NCBI RefSeq assembly: GCF_000422585.1
Contig: NZ_KE383880.1
Coordinates: forward strand, 190,459 to 254,458
DNA length: 64,000 nt
Source of the DNA: Hugenholtzia roseola DSM 9546
Lineage (GTDB): Bacteria; Bacteroidota; Bacteroidia; Cytophagales; Bernardetiaceae
Direction: 5' to 3'
The position numbers were made by a program, and so were the translations under genes. Below, piece after piece: positions 35,458 through 43,394 of this stretch. Within the stretch, counting starts at the first letter, position 1; every line of letters begins with the position of its first letter. The notes below the pieces were generated by a model. That model was not told the origin of the DNA. It did not search any database and saw nothing but the letters and a program-made list of their open reading frames with translations.

Positions 35458-36381
35458 ATGCATCATTTTCACGGCAACGGCAAACTGCTTATCAGTGGCG
35501 AATACTACGTCTTAGACGGTGCGCTCGCCTTAGCACTTCCCACAAGACGCGGGCAACTGCTCAACGTAACCTACATGCCCTCTGAACACAAAGTCTTGCA
35601 CTGGAAAAGCTACGATAGCAACGGACAAATTTGGTTCGAAGCGCGTTTCGACATCGAAACCTTTCAAGCCTTAGAAGGCTATGTTTCTCAAAAATCGCTC
35701 ATTTTGCAAAAAATCTTGCAAGCAGCACGCAAAATGGGTTCGAATTTTTTGGTCGGAAAGGAATACGTCTTAGTAGAAACGTTCTTAGAATTTCCTCGCC
35801 TCTGGGGGCTGGGCAGCAGCTCTACCCTGATTCACAACATTGCACAATGGGCAGGAGTCAATCCCTTCGACTTGCTTTCGCACACACTTGGCGGCTCTGG
35901 CTATGATGTAGCCTGTGCCGAAGCCAATAGCCCTATTCTTTACGAGCGTAGCGCAGGAAAGCCTAAATCTATGCCTGTCCCCTTCAATCCGCCCTTCAAA
36001 GACCAAATCTATTTTGTCTATTTGGGTAAAAAACAGTCTTCGGCAGAAGGCATTGCACACTATCAGAAAATCGGTAAGAATAAGCATCAGTTGGTAAAAA
36101 AGTTGAGCGACATCACACAAAAAATGATTGTCGCACCCGACCTCGCCACTTTTGATGCCCTTATCGAAGCCCATGAGCAAATCATTGCCAATAGCCTGAA
36201 AATGAAGCGCATCAAGACGACTTACTTTGCCGATTATTGGGGCGAAATTAAATCCTTAGGTGCTTGGGGCGGCGATTTTGTCATGGCGACAAGTCCGCGC
36301 GACTACCAAACCACAAAGGACTACTTCAACCAAAAAGGCTTTGATACCTTCCTTACCTACGAGGAAATGATTAAAGCCTAA
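35458..36381 (+). CDS. GHMP kinase, GYDIA type (mevalonate pathway)
   Basis: 307-residue sugar/isoprenoid-type kinase. The N-terminus FHGNGKLLISGEYYVLDGALALALP is the family entry motif; the ATP-binding glycine/serine loop is WGLGSSSTLIHNIAQW; the third motif GGSGYDVACAEA is a GYDVA version of the GYDIA box that names this Bacteroidota group. The protein is shorter at its C-terminus than classical mevalonate kinases. Location next to HMG-CoA reductase argues for mevalonate or phosphomevalonate phosphorylation, but which one cannot be told. Start ATG at 35458 begins the conserved domain; an upstream ATG at 35416 adds 14 unlikely residues. Confidence 0.85.
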   Translation: MHHFHGNGKLLISGEYYVLDGALALALPTRRGQLLNVTYMPSEHKVLHWKSYDSNGQIWFEARFDIETFQALEGYVSQKSLILQKILQAARKMGSNFLVGKEYVLVETFLEFPRLWGLGSSSTLIHNIAQWAGVNPFDLLSHTLGGSGYDVACAEANSPILYERSAGKPKSMPVPFNPPFKDQIYFVYLGKKQSSAEGIAHYQKIGKNKHQLVKKLSDITQKMIVAPDLATFDALIEAHEQIIANSLKMKRIKTTYFADYWGEIKSLGAWGGDFVMATSPRDYQTTKDYFNQKGFDTFLTYEEMIKA

Positions 36382-36436
36382 AAGGTATAAAGGTTTAATT
36401 TTTATCAAAATTTAGTGTTTTTAATGATGACTTTAT

Positions 36437-36468
36437 AGCGCGAAGTGTCTGCTTCGCGCTTTTTATTT
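36437..36468 (+). terminator. Terminator after the GHMP kinase gene
   Basis: AGCGCGAAG (36437-36445) pairs with CTTCGCGCT (36452-36460), followed by TTTTATTT. Compact GC-rich stem 55 bases past the stop. Confidence 0.82.
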
Positions 36469-36513
36469 GCGCCCCAAAAGCGAAAATATACTTACCACTA
36501 TCTAAGGGCAGCC

Positions 36514-36571
36514 GCACTAAATCCTAAAAAACAGACTGCAAATGTAGGGACAAGGCAGTGCCTTATCCGAA
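36514..36571. repeat. Partial element B with palindromic core, copy 8
   Basis: CTAAATCCTAAAAAACAG, then AAATGTAGGGACAAGGC-AGT-GCCTTATCC (core 36548-36568) and GAAGT: the same left arm and core as the B copy at 35055, truncated after the core. Confidence 0.75.
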
Positions 36572-36644
36572 GTCTTGCCTTGTGTTTTGGGTACGAAAAG
36601 TCAAATTTTTCTGTATTTTTGCCTTCTGACAAAAAACAAGCCCT

Positions 36645-37376
36645 ATGCAGCCTCGTATCAGCATCATCACCGTTGTAAGAAATGCAGCGGAATTATTGGA
36701 AAAGACGATTTTATGTGTAAAAAATCAGACTTATCAGAACATAGAGTACCTCGTCATAGATGGCAATTCTACCGACTCTACCCTCGAAGTTATCAAAAAG
36801 TATGAAGCCCATATTAGCCGCTGGATAAGCGAACCCGATAAAAATTTATATGATGCCATGAACAAGGGACTGCAATTAGCAACAGGCGATTTTGTCTGGT
36901 TTCTACACGCAGGCGACCTCATTCCAACGCCTCAAAGTTTGGCTTTGGCTTTGAAAGACTTTGATAATGAAGACTTTATCTATGGTGATGCCGTTATTGT
37001 GCAAAAAGATGGCAGCCACAAACCTTTACACAAAGATACGCCCCATCGGGCTTCTTTTCGCGATTTTCGCAAAGGAATGGTTATCTGCCATCAAGCCATG
37101 CTCGTTAGGCGCACCCTTGCCCCCCTCTATGATTTGCGCTTCACCTTAGCAGGCGATATAGATTGGGCAATCCGCATTTTGAAAAAAACAAACAAGACGC
37201 GCTATATAGGGTTCGTTTTAGCGGAATTTCTTACAGGTGGCATTTCTTCGCAAAAAAAGAAAGAATCTTTGATAGAACGCTACCATATCCTACGGCAGCA
37301 TTTTGGTTTTTTCCCCAATCTTTGGGCGCACCTTGTAATGGGCTTGGATTTTTTAAAGCGCAAATATCAACCTTGA
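36645..37376 (+). CDS. Glycosyltransferase family 2
   Basis: 243-residue GT-A fold enzyme of the WcaA type. Motifs: ISIITVVRNAAELLEKTI at the N-terminus, YLVIDGNSTDSTLEVIKKY (nucleotide binding), SEPDKNLYDAMNKGLQLATGD (quoted in part), FLHAGDLI as the DxD-like metal site, and AGDIDWAIRILKK. No membrane helix. Only 11 bases separate it from recX, so the two are probably co-transcribed. Donor and acceptor are unknown. Confidence 0.9.
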   Translation: MQPRISIITVVRNAAELLEKTILCVKNQTYQNIEYLVIDGNSTDSTLEVIKKYEAHISRWISEPDKNLYDAMNKGLQLATGDFVWFLHAGDLIPTPQSLALALKDFDNEDFIYGDAVIVQKDGSHKPLHKDTPHRASFRDFRKGMVICHQAMLVRRTLAPLYDLRFTLAGDIDWAIRILKKTNKTRYIGFVLAEFLTGGISSQKKKESLIERYHILRQHFGFFPNLWAHLVMGLDFLKRKYQP

Positions 37377-37387
37377 AAAAGTGAAAA

Positions 37388-37858
37388 ATGGAAGAATTAG
37401 ACAAAAACTTGAAGCCACACTTTCTAAAAATGGCAGATTTCTGTGCCTATCAAGAACGCGCCGAACAAGAAGTATGGAAAAAATTAGAAGCCCAAGCCCT
37501 TGAATATGAGCAAATTCAGAAAATCATAGCCACACTAAAAGCCGAAAACTACCTCGATGAAAGACGATTTGTAGCCTCCTACATACAAGGGAAAATAAGA
37601 TTTAAAAAATGGGGCATTTATAAAATTAAACAAGGCTTACAACAAAAAGGCATCAACGCCCAACTTATCGCAGAAGGATTGGAAAACAAAGACCTTCGCC
37701 AATACAAACTCAATCTTTTAGACCTTTTAAAAGCTAAGAAAAGGAAACTAAAAGAAGAAGAAGTCTGGAAAAAAAAGCAAAAACTGTATCAATACGCCCT
37801 AAGCAAGGGTTACGAAAGCGCACTTATTCAGGCTTTTTTACAAAAAATGACTTTTTAG
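37388..37858 (+). CDS. recX: RecX family regulatory protein
   Basis: 156-residue all-helical protein expected to inhibit RecA filaments. It has the three-helix RecX repeats: CAYQERAEQEVWKKLEAQAL, then LKAENYLDERRFVASYIQGK with the signature KIRFKKWGIYKIKQGLQQKGI, and a C-terminal YQYALSKGYESALIQAFL. recA is not in the window. Follows the glycosyltransferase closely on the same strand. Confidence 0.9.
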   Translation: MEELDKNLKPHFLKMADFCAYQERAEQEVWKKLEAQALEYEQIQKIIATLKAENYLDERRFVASYIQGKIRFKKWGIYKIKQGLQQKGINAQLIAEGLENKDLRQYKLNLLDLLKAKKRKLKEEEVWKKKQKLYQYALSKGYESALIQAFLQKMTF

Positions 37859-37927
37859 CCCTACACAGACGCAAATTTTTGTTAATTTCGCCCCATTCTT
37901 TTATATCCTCTACCCCTACCTACTTGT

Positions 37928-39337
37928 ATGGTCTTTGCAAGTCTGACCTTTTTATCTGTTTTTTTGCCGTTAAACTTACTTCTGTACTATTTATTCAATA
38001 ATAGTACCTATCGCAATATCCTACTAACGCTTTTTTCTCTTGTTTTTTATGCGTGGGGAGAGCCTGTGTGGGTGATTTTGCTTATTTTTTCGGCGTTGGT
38101 AGATTACCTAAACGGACTTTGGATAGAAAAATTTAGGGGTACTTTTTGGGCAAAATTAGGACTTATTTCCTCGCTGGTCATCAATTTGAGTCTTTTGGTA
38201 GGATTCAAATATAGCGGCTTTTTGTATGAAAATATCAACTTTTTATTTGGACTCGATTTAAAAGTTCCGAATTTTACCCTACCCGTAGGCATTTCCTTCT
38301 ACACTTTTCAGACGATTTCTTACACCGTAGATTTATACAGAAACAAGGTAAAAGTTCAAACTTCTTGGTTAAAATTTTTACTCTTTGTAAGCCTTTATCC
38401 GCAATTAGTGGCGGGACCGATTGTGCGCTATGAGCAGGTAGCCGATGAAATAGACCACCGCCGTTTTAACATCATAGACCTTAGTGCGGGTATTCACCGC
38501 TTTTGTATTGGTCTTTTCAAAAAAGTTTTTATTGCCAATACCGCAGGCGAATTTGCAAGCAAGTATTTAGAAGGCAGTTTAGCCGAAGTTAGTATCAGCG
38601 AAGGATGGTTTGGAATTTGTATGTTTTCCTTACAAATTTACTTCGATTTTTCGGGTTATTCTGACATGGCAATCGGCTTAGGGCGCATGTTTGGATTTCA
38701 CTATCAAGAGAATTTCCGCTATCCTTACATATCTACTTCCGCCACTGAATTTTGGCGCAGGTGGTATATTTCGCTTGGCTCTTTCTTCCGCGACTATGTG
38801 TATATTCCGCTGGGCGGAAATAAGAAAAATCAATATCTAAACTTATTTATCGTTTGGTTTCTCACAGGTCTTTGGCATGGCGCAAGTTGGAACTTCGTAA
38901 TATGGGGGCTTTATTTTGGCGTGCTTATCACGATAGAAAAGCTGTTTTTATTGAAAATATTGGAGAAAATCCCTGCTTTATTACGTCATCTTTATCTACT
39001 TTTTATCGCCGTAGTGGGTTGGGCGATTTTCTATTTTACCGATTTCGAAAAATTGATAGCCTTTTTCAAGCTACTTTTTGGTATCTCCTTACAGCCTTTG
39101 AGCAGTTTAGAGTTAAACTTTTTAATCAAAGAAAATATTTACTGGCTTGCTATTTCCTTATTACTCTGCCTGCCTATCTATCCTTTTTTCAATAAATGGT
39201 TTGAAAGAAAGATAAAGTTTGAAAATAAACAGGCACTTTGGATACTTTCCTTTGTGCTTCAATACGTTTTACTTTTGGTATCGATTGCCCTTTTGGTAGG
39301 CAATACTTACAATCCTTTTATTTATTATCGTTTCTAA
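37928..39337 (+). CDS. MBOAT-family O-acyltransferase (AlgI-like)
   Basis: 469-residue polytopic membrane protein transferring acyl groups to an extracellular or periplasmic polymer. It has AlgI/DltB landmarks: LPVGISFYTFQTISYTVDLY, LYPQLVAGPIVRYEQ, YFDFSGYSDMAIGLGRMFGF, FWRRWYISLGSFFRDYVYIPLGG, and the catalytic-histidine motif LTGLWHGASWNF (about residue 318). Around ten hydrophobic helices. No acyl-carrier or SGNH-hydrolase partner adjoins it, so the substrate (alginate, cellulose, peptidoglycan or other) cannot be told. Confidence 0.92.
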   Translation: MVFASLTFLSVFLPLNLLLYYLFNNSTYRNILLTLFSLVFYAWGEPVWVILLIFSALVDYLNGLWIEKFRGTFWAKLGLISSLVINLSLLVGFKYSGFLYENINFLFGLDLKVPNFTLPVGISFYTFQTISYTVDLYRNKVKVQTSWLKFLLFVSLYPQLVAGPIVRYEQVADEIDHRRFNIIDLSAGIHRFCIGLFKKVFIANTAGEFASKYLEGSLAEVSISEGWFGICMFSLQIYFDFSGYSDMAIGLGRMFGFHYQENFRYPYISTSATEFWRRWYISLGSFFRDYVYIPLGGNKKNQYLNLFIVWFLTGLWHGASWNFVIWGLYFGVLITIEKLFLLKILEKIPALLRHLYLLFIAVVGWAIFYFTDFEKLIAFFKLLFGISLQPLSSLELNFLIKENIYWLAISLLLCLPIYPFFNKWFERKIKFENKQALWILSFVLQYVLLLVSIALLVGNTYNPFIYYRF

Positions 39338-39373
39338 TTTTTTCTAAAATCTTCGCTATCCAAGCCCTGTTTT

Positions 39374-39404
39374 TTTGGTCTGTACGCAAAAAATGGTAAC
39401 TTTA
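39374..39404 (+). promoter_or_regulatory. Promoter of the restriction-modification gene
   Basis: TTTG (39374-39377), 19 bases, TAACTTTA (39397-39404), one base off the -7 consensus. The coding start is 35 bases downstream. Confidence 0.55.
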
Positions 39405-39439
39405 CACAACGTTTTCCACTCTTTTTTTCTCAAAAAACT

Positions 39440-42400
39440 ATGGCGTTACAATTAGAAATGCTCACCCCAAAACAGGCACTAAACAAGGCTTTTTTGAAAA
39501 GAAAGGTCTTTCGTGGCGATTTTGATATTTTTAAAAATGAACTAATTAGCCTGCTTTCTAATGTAGATGAAGAAGAAAGTGAAGAACACGTCAAAAATCT
39601 TTTAGCAATTTTTTTACGAAAAACCTTTTATGAATCCGAATATCAAATTAATACCAAAGGCAAGACAGATTTGGTCATTAGTGGCAATCCGCGCCAAAAA
39701 GATGCCTGGATAAGGAACACAACACAGGTTTTGCTTGAAGTGAAAAAACCCACTAATAAATCCGAAATGATTAGTGCTAACAATCTCAATGTCAAAGCCT
39801 TACACGAATTGGTGCTGTATTATCTTAGGGAAAGAGAAAACGAAAAAAATGGCGACATCAAGCACGTAGTCATCACAAATATTTATGAGTGGTATATTTT
39901 TGACGTACAAAATTTTGAACAAGTTTTTCATAAAAATAAAGAATTAGTAGAGGATTTTCGCCAGTGGCAAGCGGGCAAAAAGACGAATAAAACAACTGAC
40001 TTTTTTTATCAAGAAATTGTTAAACCTTTTATTAGTAGTAGTGAGGCTTCGCTCAAAGTTGCCTACTTCGACCTGCGCCACTATCAGCAGGCACTTACAG
40101 AGGAAACAGACGAAAAAAAGCTCATTGCTCTTTTTAAATTGCTTTCACCCGACCATTTACTTAAAAAATTTCAATATGATAGTAATCAATTAGATAGAGG
40201 ATTTTATGAAGAACTTTTGCACGTAATGGGTTTGGAAGAGGTGAGCCAAGGCGGGCTTAATTTGATAAAGCGCAAGCCTGCCGCCAAACGCGAGGCAGGT
40301 TCTATTCTGGAAAATACGATTCAAATTTTGGAAAGTAGCCGCAAGGTAGAATTTTTGGCAAAAAGACAGGAATATGGTACTACACTCGAAGAGCAAATCT
40401 TTCACGTTGCGCTGGAACTTTCTCTCACTTGGGTCAATCGCCTACTTTTTCTCAAACTTTTAGAAGGACAGCTCCTAAACTTCAATAAAGGCAGTGCGGC
40501 TTTTCGCTTTTTGAGTGCCGAAAAGTTGCCCGATTACGACGAAGTTTATAAACTTTTTTTTGAAGTATTAGCGAAAAAAGAAGAGGAACGCCGTCCGCTT
40601 TTTCGTGCGGCTTTTGCGCATATTCCTTATCTAAATTCTTCACTTTTTGAAATATCTGAACTCGAAATCCAAACCCTTAGTATTCATGCTCTGAACAATC
40701 GTGCGCCGATACGTTACTATGAGCGCACAGTTTTGGTTGATGAAAAAGGTATCAGAAAAGAGGGCGAAACGCTACCCTTAGCCTATTTTTTGCAGTTTCT
40801 CGATGCCTATGATTTTGCAGCCGAAGGCACAGAGGAGATTCAGACGCAGCGCAAAAGGCTTATCAATGCTTCTGTTTTAGGTCTAATTTTTGAAAAAATA
40901 AATGGCTACAAGGAAGGCTCTTTTTTTACGCCCGGTTTTATTACGATGTACATGGCGCGTGAAACGGTACGAAAGGCAGTTGTTACAAAATTTAATACAC
41001 ATTTTGGTTGGCAGTGCCAAACATTTGACGATTTAGATGCTCATTTGCGGTCAGTGCCTTGGCAGCAAGCCAATGCCTTAGTCAATGACTTGCGAATTTG
41101 CGACCCTTCGGTAGGTTCAGGACATTTTTTAGTTTCTGTTTTGAATGAAATTTTAGTTGTAAAATCAGACTTAAATTTATTATATGATAAAAAGGGAAAA
41201 ATGTTAAGAATTTATCGTTTATTGATAGATAATGACGAACTTTCCGTAACGTATGCCGATGATGGAGAAGTTTTTGAATATTTTATCACAGAAAATAGAT
41301 TTGGAGAGCGCAAAATCAATGAGGAGCGGCAGCGCGTACAGGAAACTATTTTTTATGAAAAAAAGTATATCATAGAAAACTGTCTTTTTGGTGTAGATAT
41401 CAATCCTAACTCGGTTAAGATTTGTCGGCTTCGGCTTTGGATAGAATTGCTCAAACACACGTTTTACAAGCCCGAAGGAGGGGTAAGAGAATTAGAAATC
41501 TTACCTAATTTAGACATCAATATTAAAGTAGGCAATTCACTATTGAGTCGTTTCGAGCTTCATTCCGACCTAAAAGATGCACTTCGAAAGAGCAAACTTA
41601 CAATAGAAGCCTATCAGCAGGCTGTGGCAAATTATAGAAAAGCCACCGTTTATGAGGAAAAGCGCGAACTCAAACAATTAATTTCACAAATTAAAGAAAA
41701 TTTTAGCCAAGAAATCAGCAGGAACGACCCCGACCGCAAGCGTTTGCACCAGCTAAAAGGCGAATGGCAGTTGCTTATGGCACAACAAAGTTTTACAGAA
41801 GAAACTGAAAAAGAGCAAAAAAATAAAGAAAAAAAGAAAAAACTTTTAGAAGCACAAATTTCATCATTAGAACAAATTTTGACCGAGCGCGAAACAGGTA
41901 GGCTCTACCGTCAGGCTTTTGAATGGCGTTTTGAGTTTCCCGAAGTGCTAAACGAAGATGGCGATTTTATGGGTTTTGACCTTATTATAGGAAATCCGCC
42001 CTACTACTCACTAAATTACGCATCAGACTTGAAAATTTTGGATAGATACTATTCTTTATATGACAATACTAGCGATATTTATGTACTATTTTTTGAGTTA
42101 GGATTAAAACTTTTAAAAACCAATGCAGACCTATCTTTTATCACAGCAAATAAATGGCTAAAAGCAGGCTATGGTGAAAAACTAAGAGTATTTTTAAAAA
42201 ACTATAAAATACATAACATTGTAGACTTTGGAGATTTGTCCGTCTTTCCAAAAGCAAGTGCCTATCCTGCTATTATACAGATAAAAAAAGACAACAGCCA
42301 AGATACTCACATTAAGGTTGCTATAATAGAAAACTTAAATTTTAAATTACTTTACAATAAAGTAAAGGAAACAGAGTATTCTATCCCAATAACACAACTT

Positions 42401-43261
42401 GAAAAAAGCGGTTGGCATTTGAGTAACCCCAAAAAGATGGATATTTTGAAAAAAGTTCAAAAAAGAAGTATTACCCTAAATGAATACATAAATGGACAAG
42501 TTTATAGAGGTATTTTAACAGGACTTAATGAGGCTTTTATTATTGATTTAAAAACTAAAAACGAATTAACATCAAACAATGAAAAGAATAAAGAACTTAT
42601 CAGACCTTTTGCTGCTGGTCGGGACATTAAAAATTATATTCATACTTTTAATGATAAATATATCATTTTAATTCCCAAAGGCTGGACAAAAGCAAAGTTT
42701 AATACAAAAAATGAAGAAAAGGCTTGGCAATTATTTTCACAATCTTACAATGAGATTGCAAATCACTTATTGCCTTTTGAAGAAAAAGCACGCAAAAGAC
42801 AAGACAAAGGCGATTTTTGGTGGGAAGTGCGAGCTTGTGATTACTACTCAATTTTTGAACAAGACAAAATCATGTATCAAGCCTTTCAAGTTTCACCTGC
42901 CTTTTGTTTGGATAAAAACAAAGTCATTACAAATAATTCCGTATGGCTTATACCTACTAATGATAAATATTTATTAGCTTATCTTAATTCAAAAATAAGT
43001 TGGTTTTTAATTTCTCAATATTGTACCCAAATTCGCAATGGATATCAGCTTATCTATCAATATTTAGGGCGTATCCCTATTTTTGCATTGAAAGATAGTG
43101 AGAAAATTTCATTCGAAACCCTTGTCAATCAAATTTTGGAAGCGAAAAGCCTCGATTCAGAGGCTGAGGTGAGCCATTTGGAAAAAGAAATCGATAGACT
43201 TATTTACCAACTTTATGAACTTGATGAGGCTGAAATAAAAATTATAGAGCAAGGGCTTTGA
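39440..43261 (+). CDS. Type IIG restriction enzyme / N6-adenine DNA methyltransferase (Eco57I-like)
   Basis: 1273 residues combining cutting, methylation and recognition in one chain. An N-terminal region (DUF7149-like) carries a PD-(D/E)XK nuclease pattern: ESEYQINTKGKTDLVISG with Asp77 and VLLEVKKP with Glu100 and Lys102. Methyltransferase: AdoMet-binding DPSVGSGHFLVSVLNEIL (about 554-570) and catalytic NPPY (about 851) in DLIIGNPPYYSL. A Lys/Glu coiled segment (about 740-820) precedes NPPY; a TaqI-like specificity domain occupies roughly 880-1250. The last ~1.2 kb is visibly more AT-rich than neighbouring genes, suggesting transfer or domain exchange. No separate subunit genes adjoin it. 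Recognition site cannot be predicted. Confidence 0.88.
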   Translation: MALQLEMLTPKQALNKAFLKRKVFRGDFDIFKNELISLLSNVDEEESEEHVKNLLAIFLRKTFYESEYQINTKGKTDLVISGNPRQKDAWIRNTTQVLLEVKKPTNKSEMISANNLNVKALHELVLYYLRERENEKNGDIKHVVITNIYEWYIFDVQNFEQVFHKNKELVEDFRQWQAGKKTNKTTDFFYQEIVKPFISSSEASLKVAYFDLRHYQQALTEETDEKKLIALFKLLSPDHLLKKFQYDSNQLDRGFYEELLHVMGLEEVSQGGLNLIKRKPAAKREAGSILENTIQILESSRKVEFLAKRQEYGTTLEEQIFHVALELSLTWVNRLLFLKLLEGQLLNFNKGSAAFRFLSAEKLPDYDEVYKLFFEVLAKKEEERRPLFRAAFAHIPYLNSSLFEISELEIQTLSIHALNNRAPIRYYERTVLVDEKGIRKEGETLPLAYFLQFLDAYDFAAEGTEEIQTQRKRLINASVLGLIFEKINGYKEGSFFTPGFITMYMARETVRKAVVTKFNTHFGWQCQTFDDLDAHLRSVPWQQANALVNDLRICDPSVGSGHFLVSVLNEILVVKSDLNLLYDKKGKMLRIYRLLIDNDELSVTYADDGEVFEYFITENRFGERKINEERQRVQETIFYEKKYIIENCLFGVDINPNSVKICRLRLWIELLKHTFYKPEGGVRELEILPNLDINIKVGNSLLSRFELHSDLKDALRKSKLTIEAYQQAVANYRKATVYEEKRELKQLISQIKENFSQEISRNDPDRKRLHQLKGEWQLLMAQQSFTEETEKEQKNKEKKKKLLEAQISSLEQILTERETGRLYRQAFEWRFEFPEVLNEDGDFMGFDLIIGNPPYYSLNYASDLKILDRYYSLYDNTSDIYVLFFELGLKLLKTNADLSFITANKWLKAGYGEKLRVFLKNYKIHNIVDFGDLSVFPKASAYPAIIQIKKDNSQDTHIKVAIIENLNFKLLYNKVKETEYSIPITQLEKSGWHLSNPKKMDILKKVQKRSITLNEYINGQVYRGILTGLNEAFIIDLKTKNELTSNNEKNKELIRPFAAGRDIKNYIHTFNDKYIILIPKGWTKAKFNTKNEEKAWQLFSQSYNEIANHLLPFEEKARKRQDKGDFWWEVRACDYYSIFEQDKIMYQAFQVSPAFCLDKNKVITNNSVWLIPTNDKYLLAYLNSKISWFLISQYCTQIRNGYQLIYQYLGRIPIFALKDSEKISFETLVNQILEAKSLDSEAEVSHLEKEIDRLIYQLYELDEAEIKIIEQGL

Positions 43262-43307
43262 AAAATGTCTGCCAAGCGAGTGCAGCCAAAATTTAATCTT
43301 GCTTTTT

Positions 43308-43340
43308 TTTGGATAAGAAAGCGATTATTTTGTATCTTTG
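43308..43340 (+). promoter_or_regulatory. Promoter of the M43 protease gene
   Basis: TTTG (43308-43311), 21 bases, TATCTTTG (43333-43340), followed by C. The coding start is 54 bases downstream. Confidence 0.55.
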
Positions 43341-43394
43341 CCCAATACCTATCTTGGCTAATCTCCTGATATACACAAAAATAAGCCTGCTTTT

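Noticed and set aside
36437-36460. Member of the GGACAAGGC palindrome family
   Set aside because: The AGCGCGAAG hairpin has a different stem and a T run, and behaves as an ordinary terminator.
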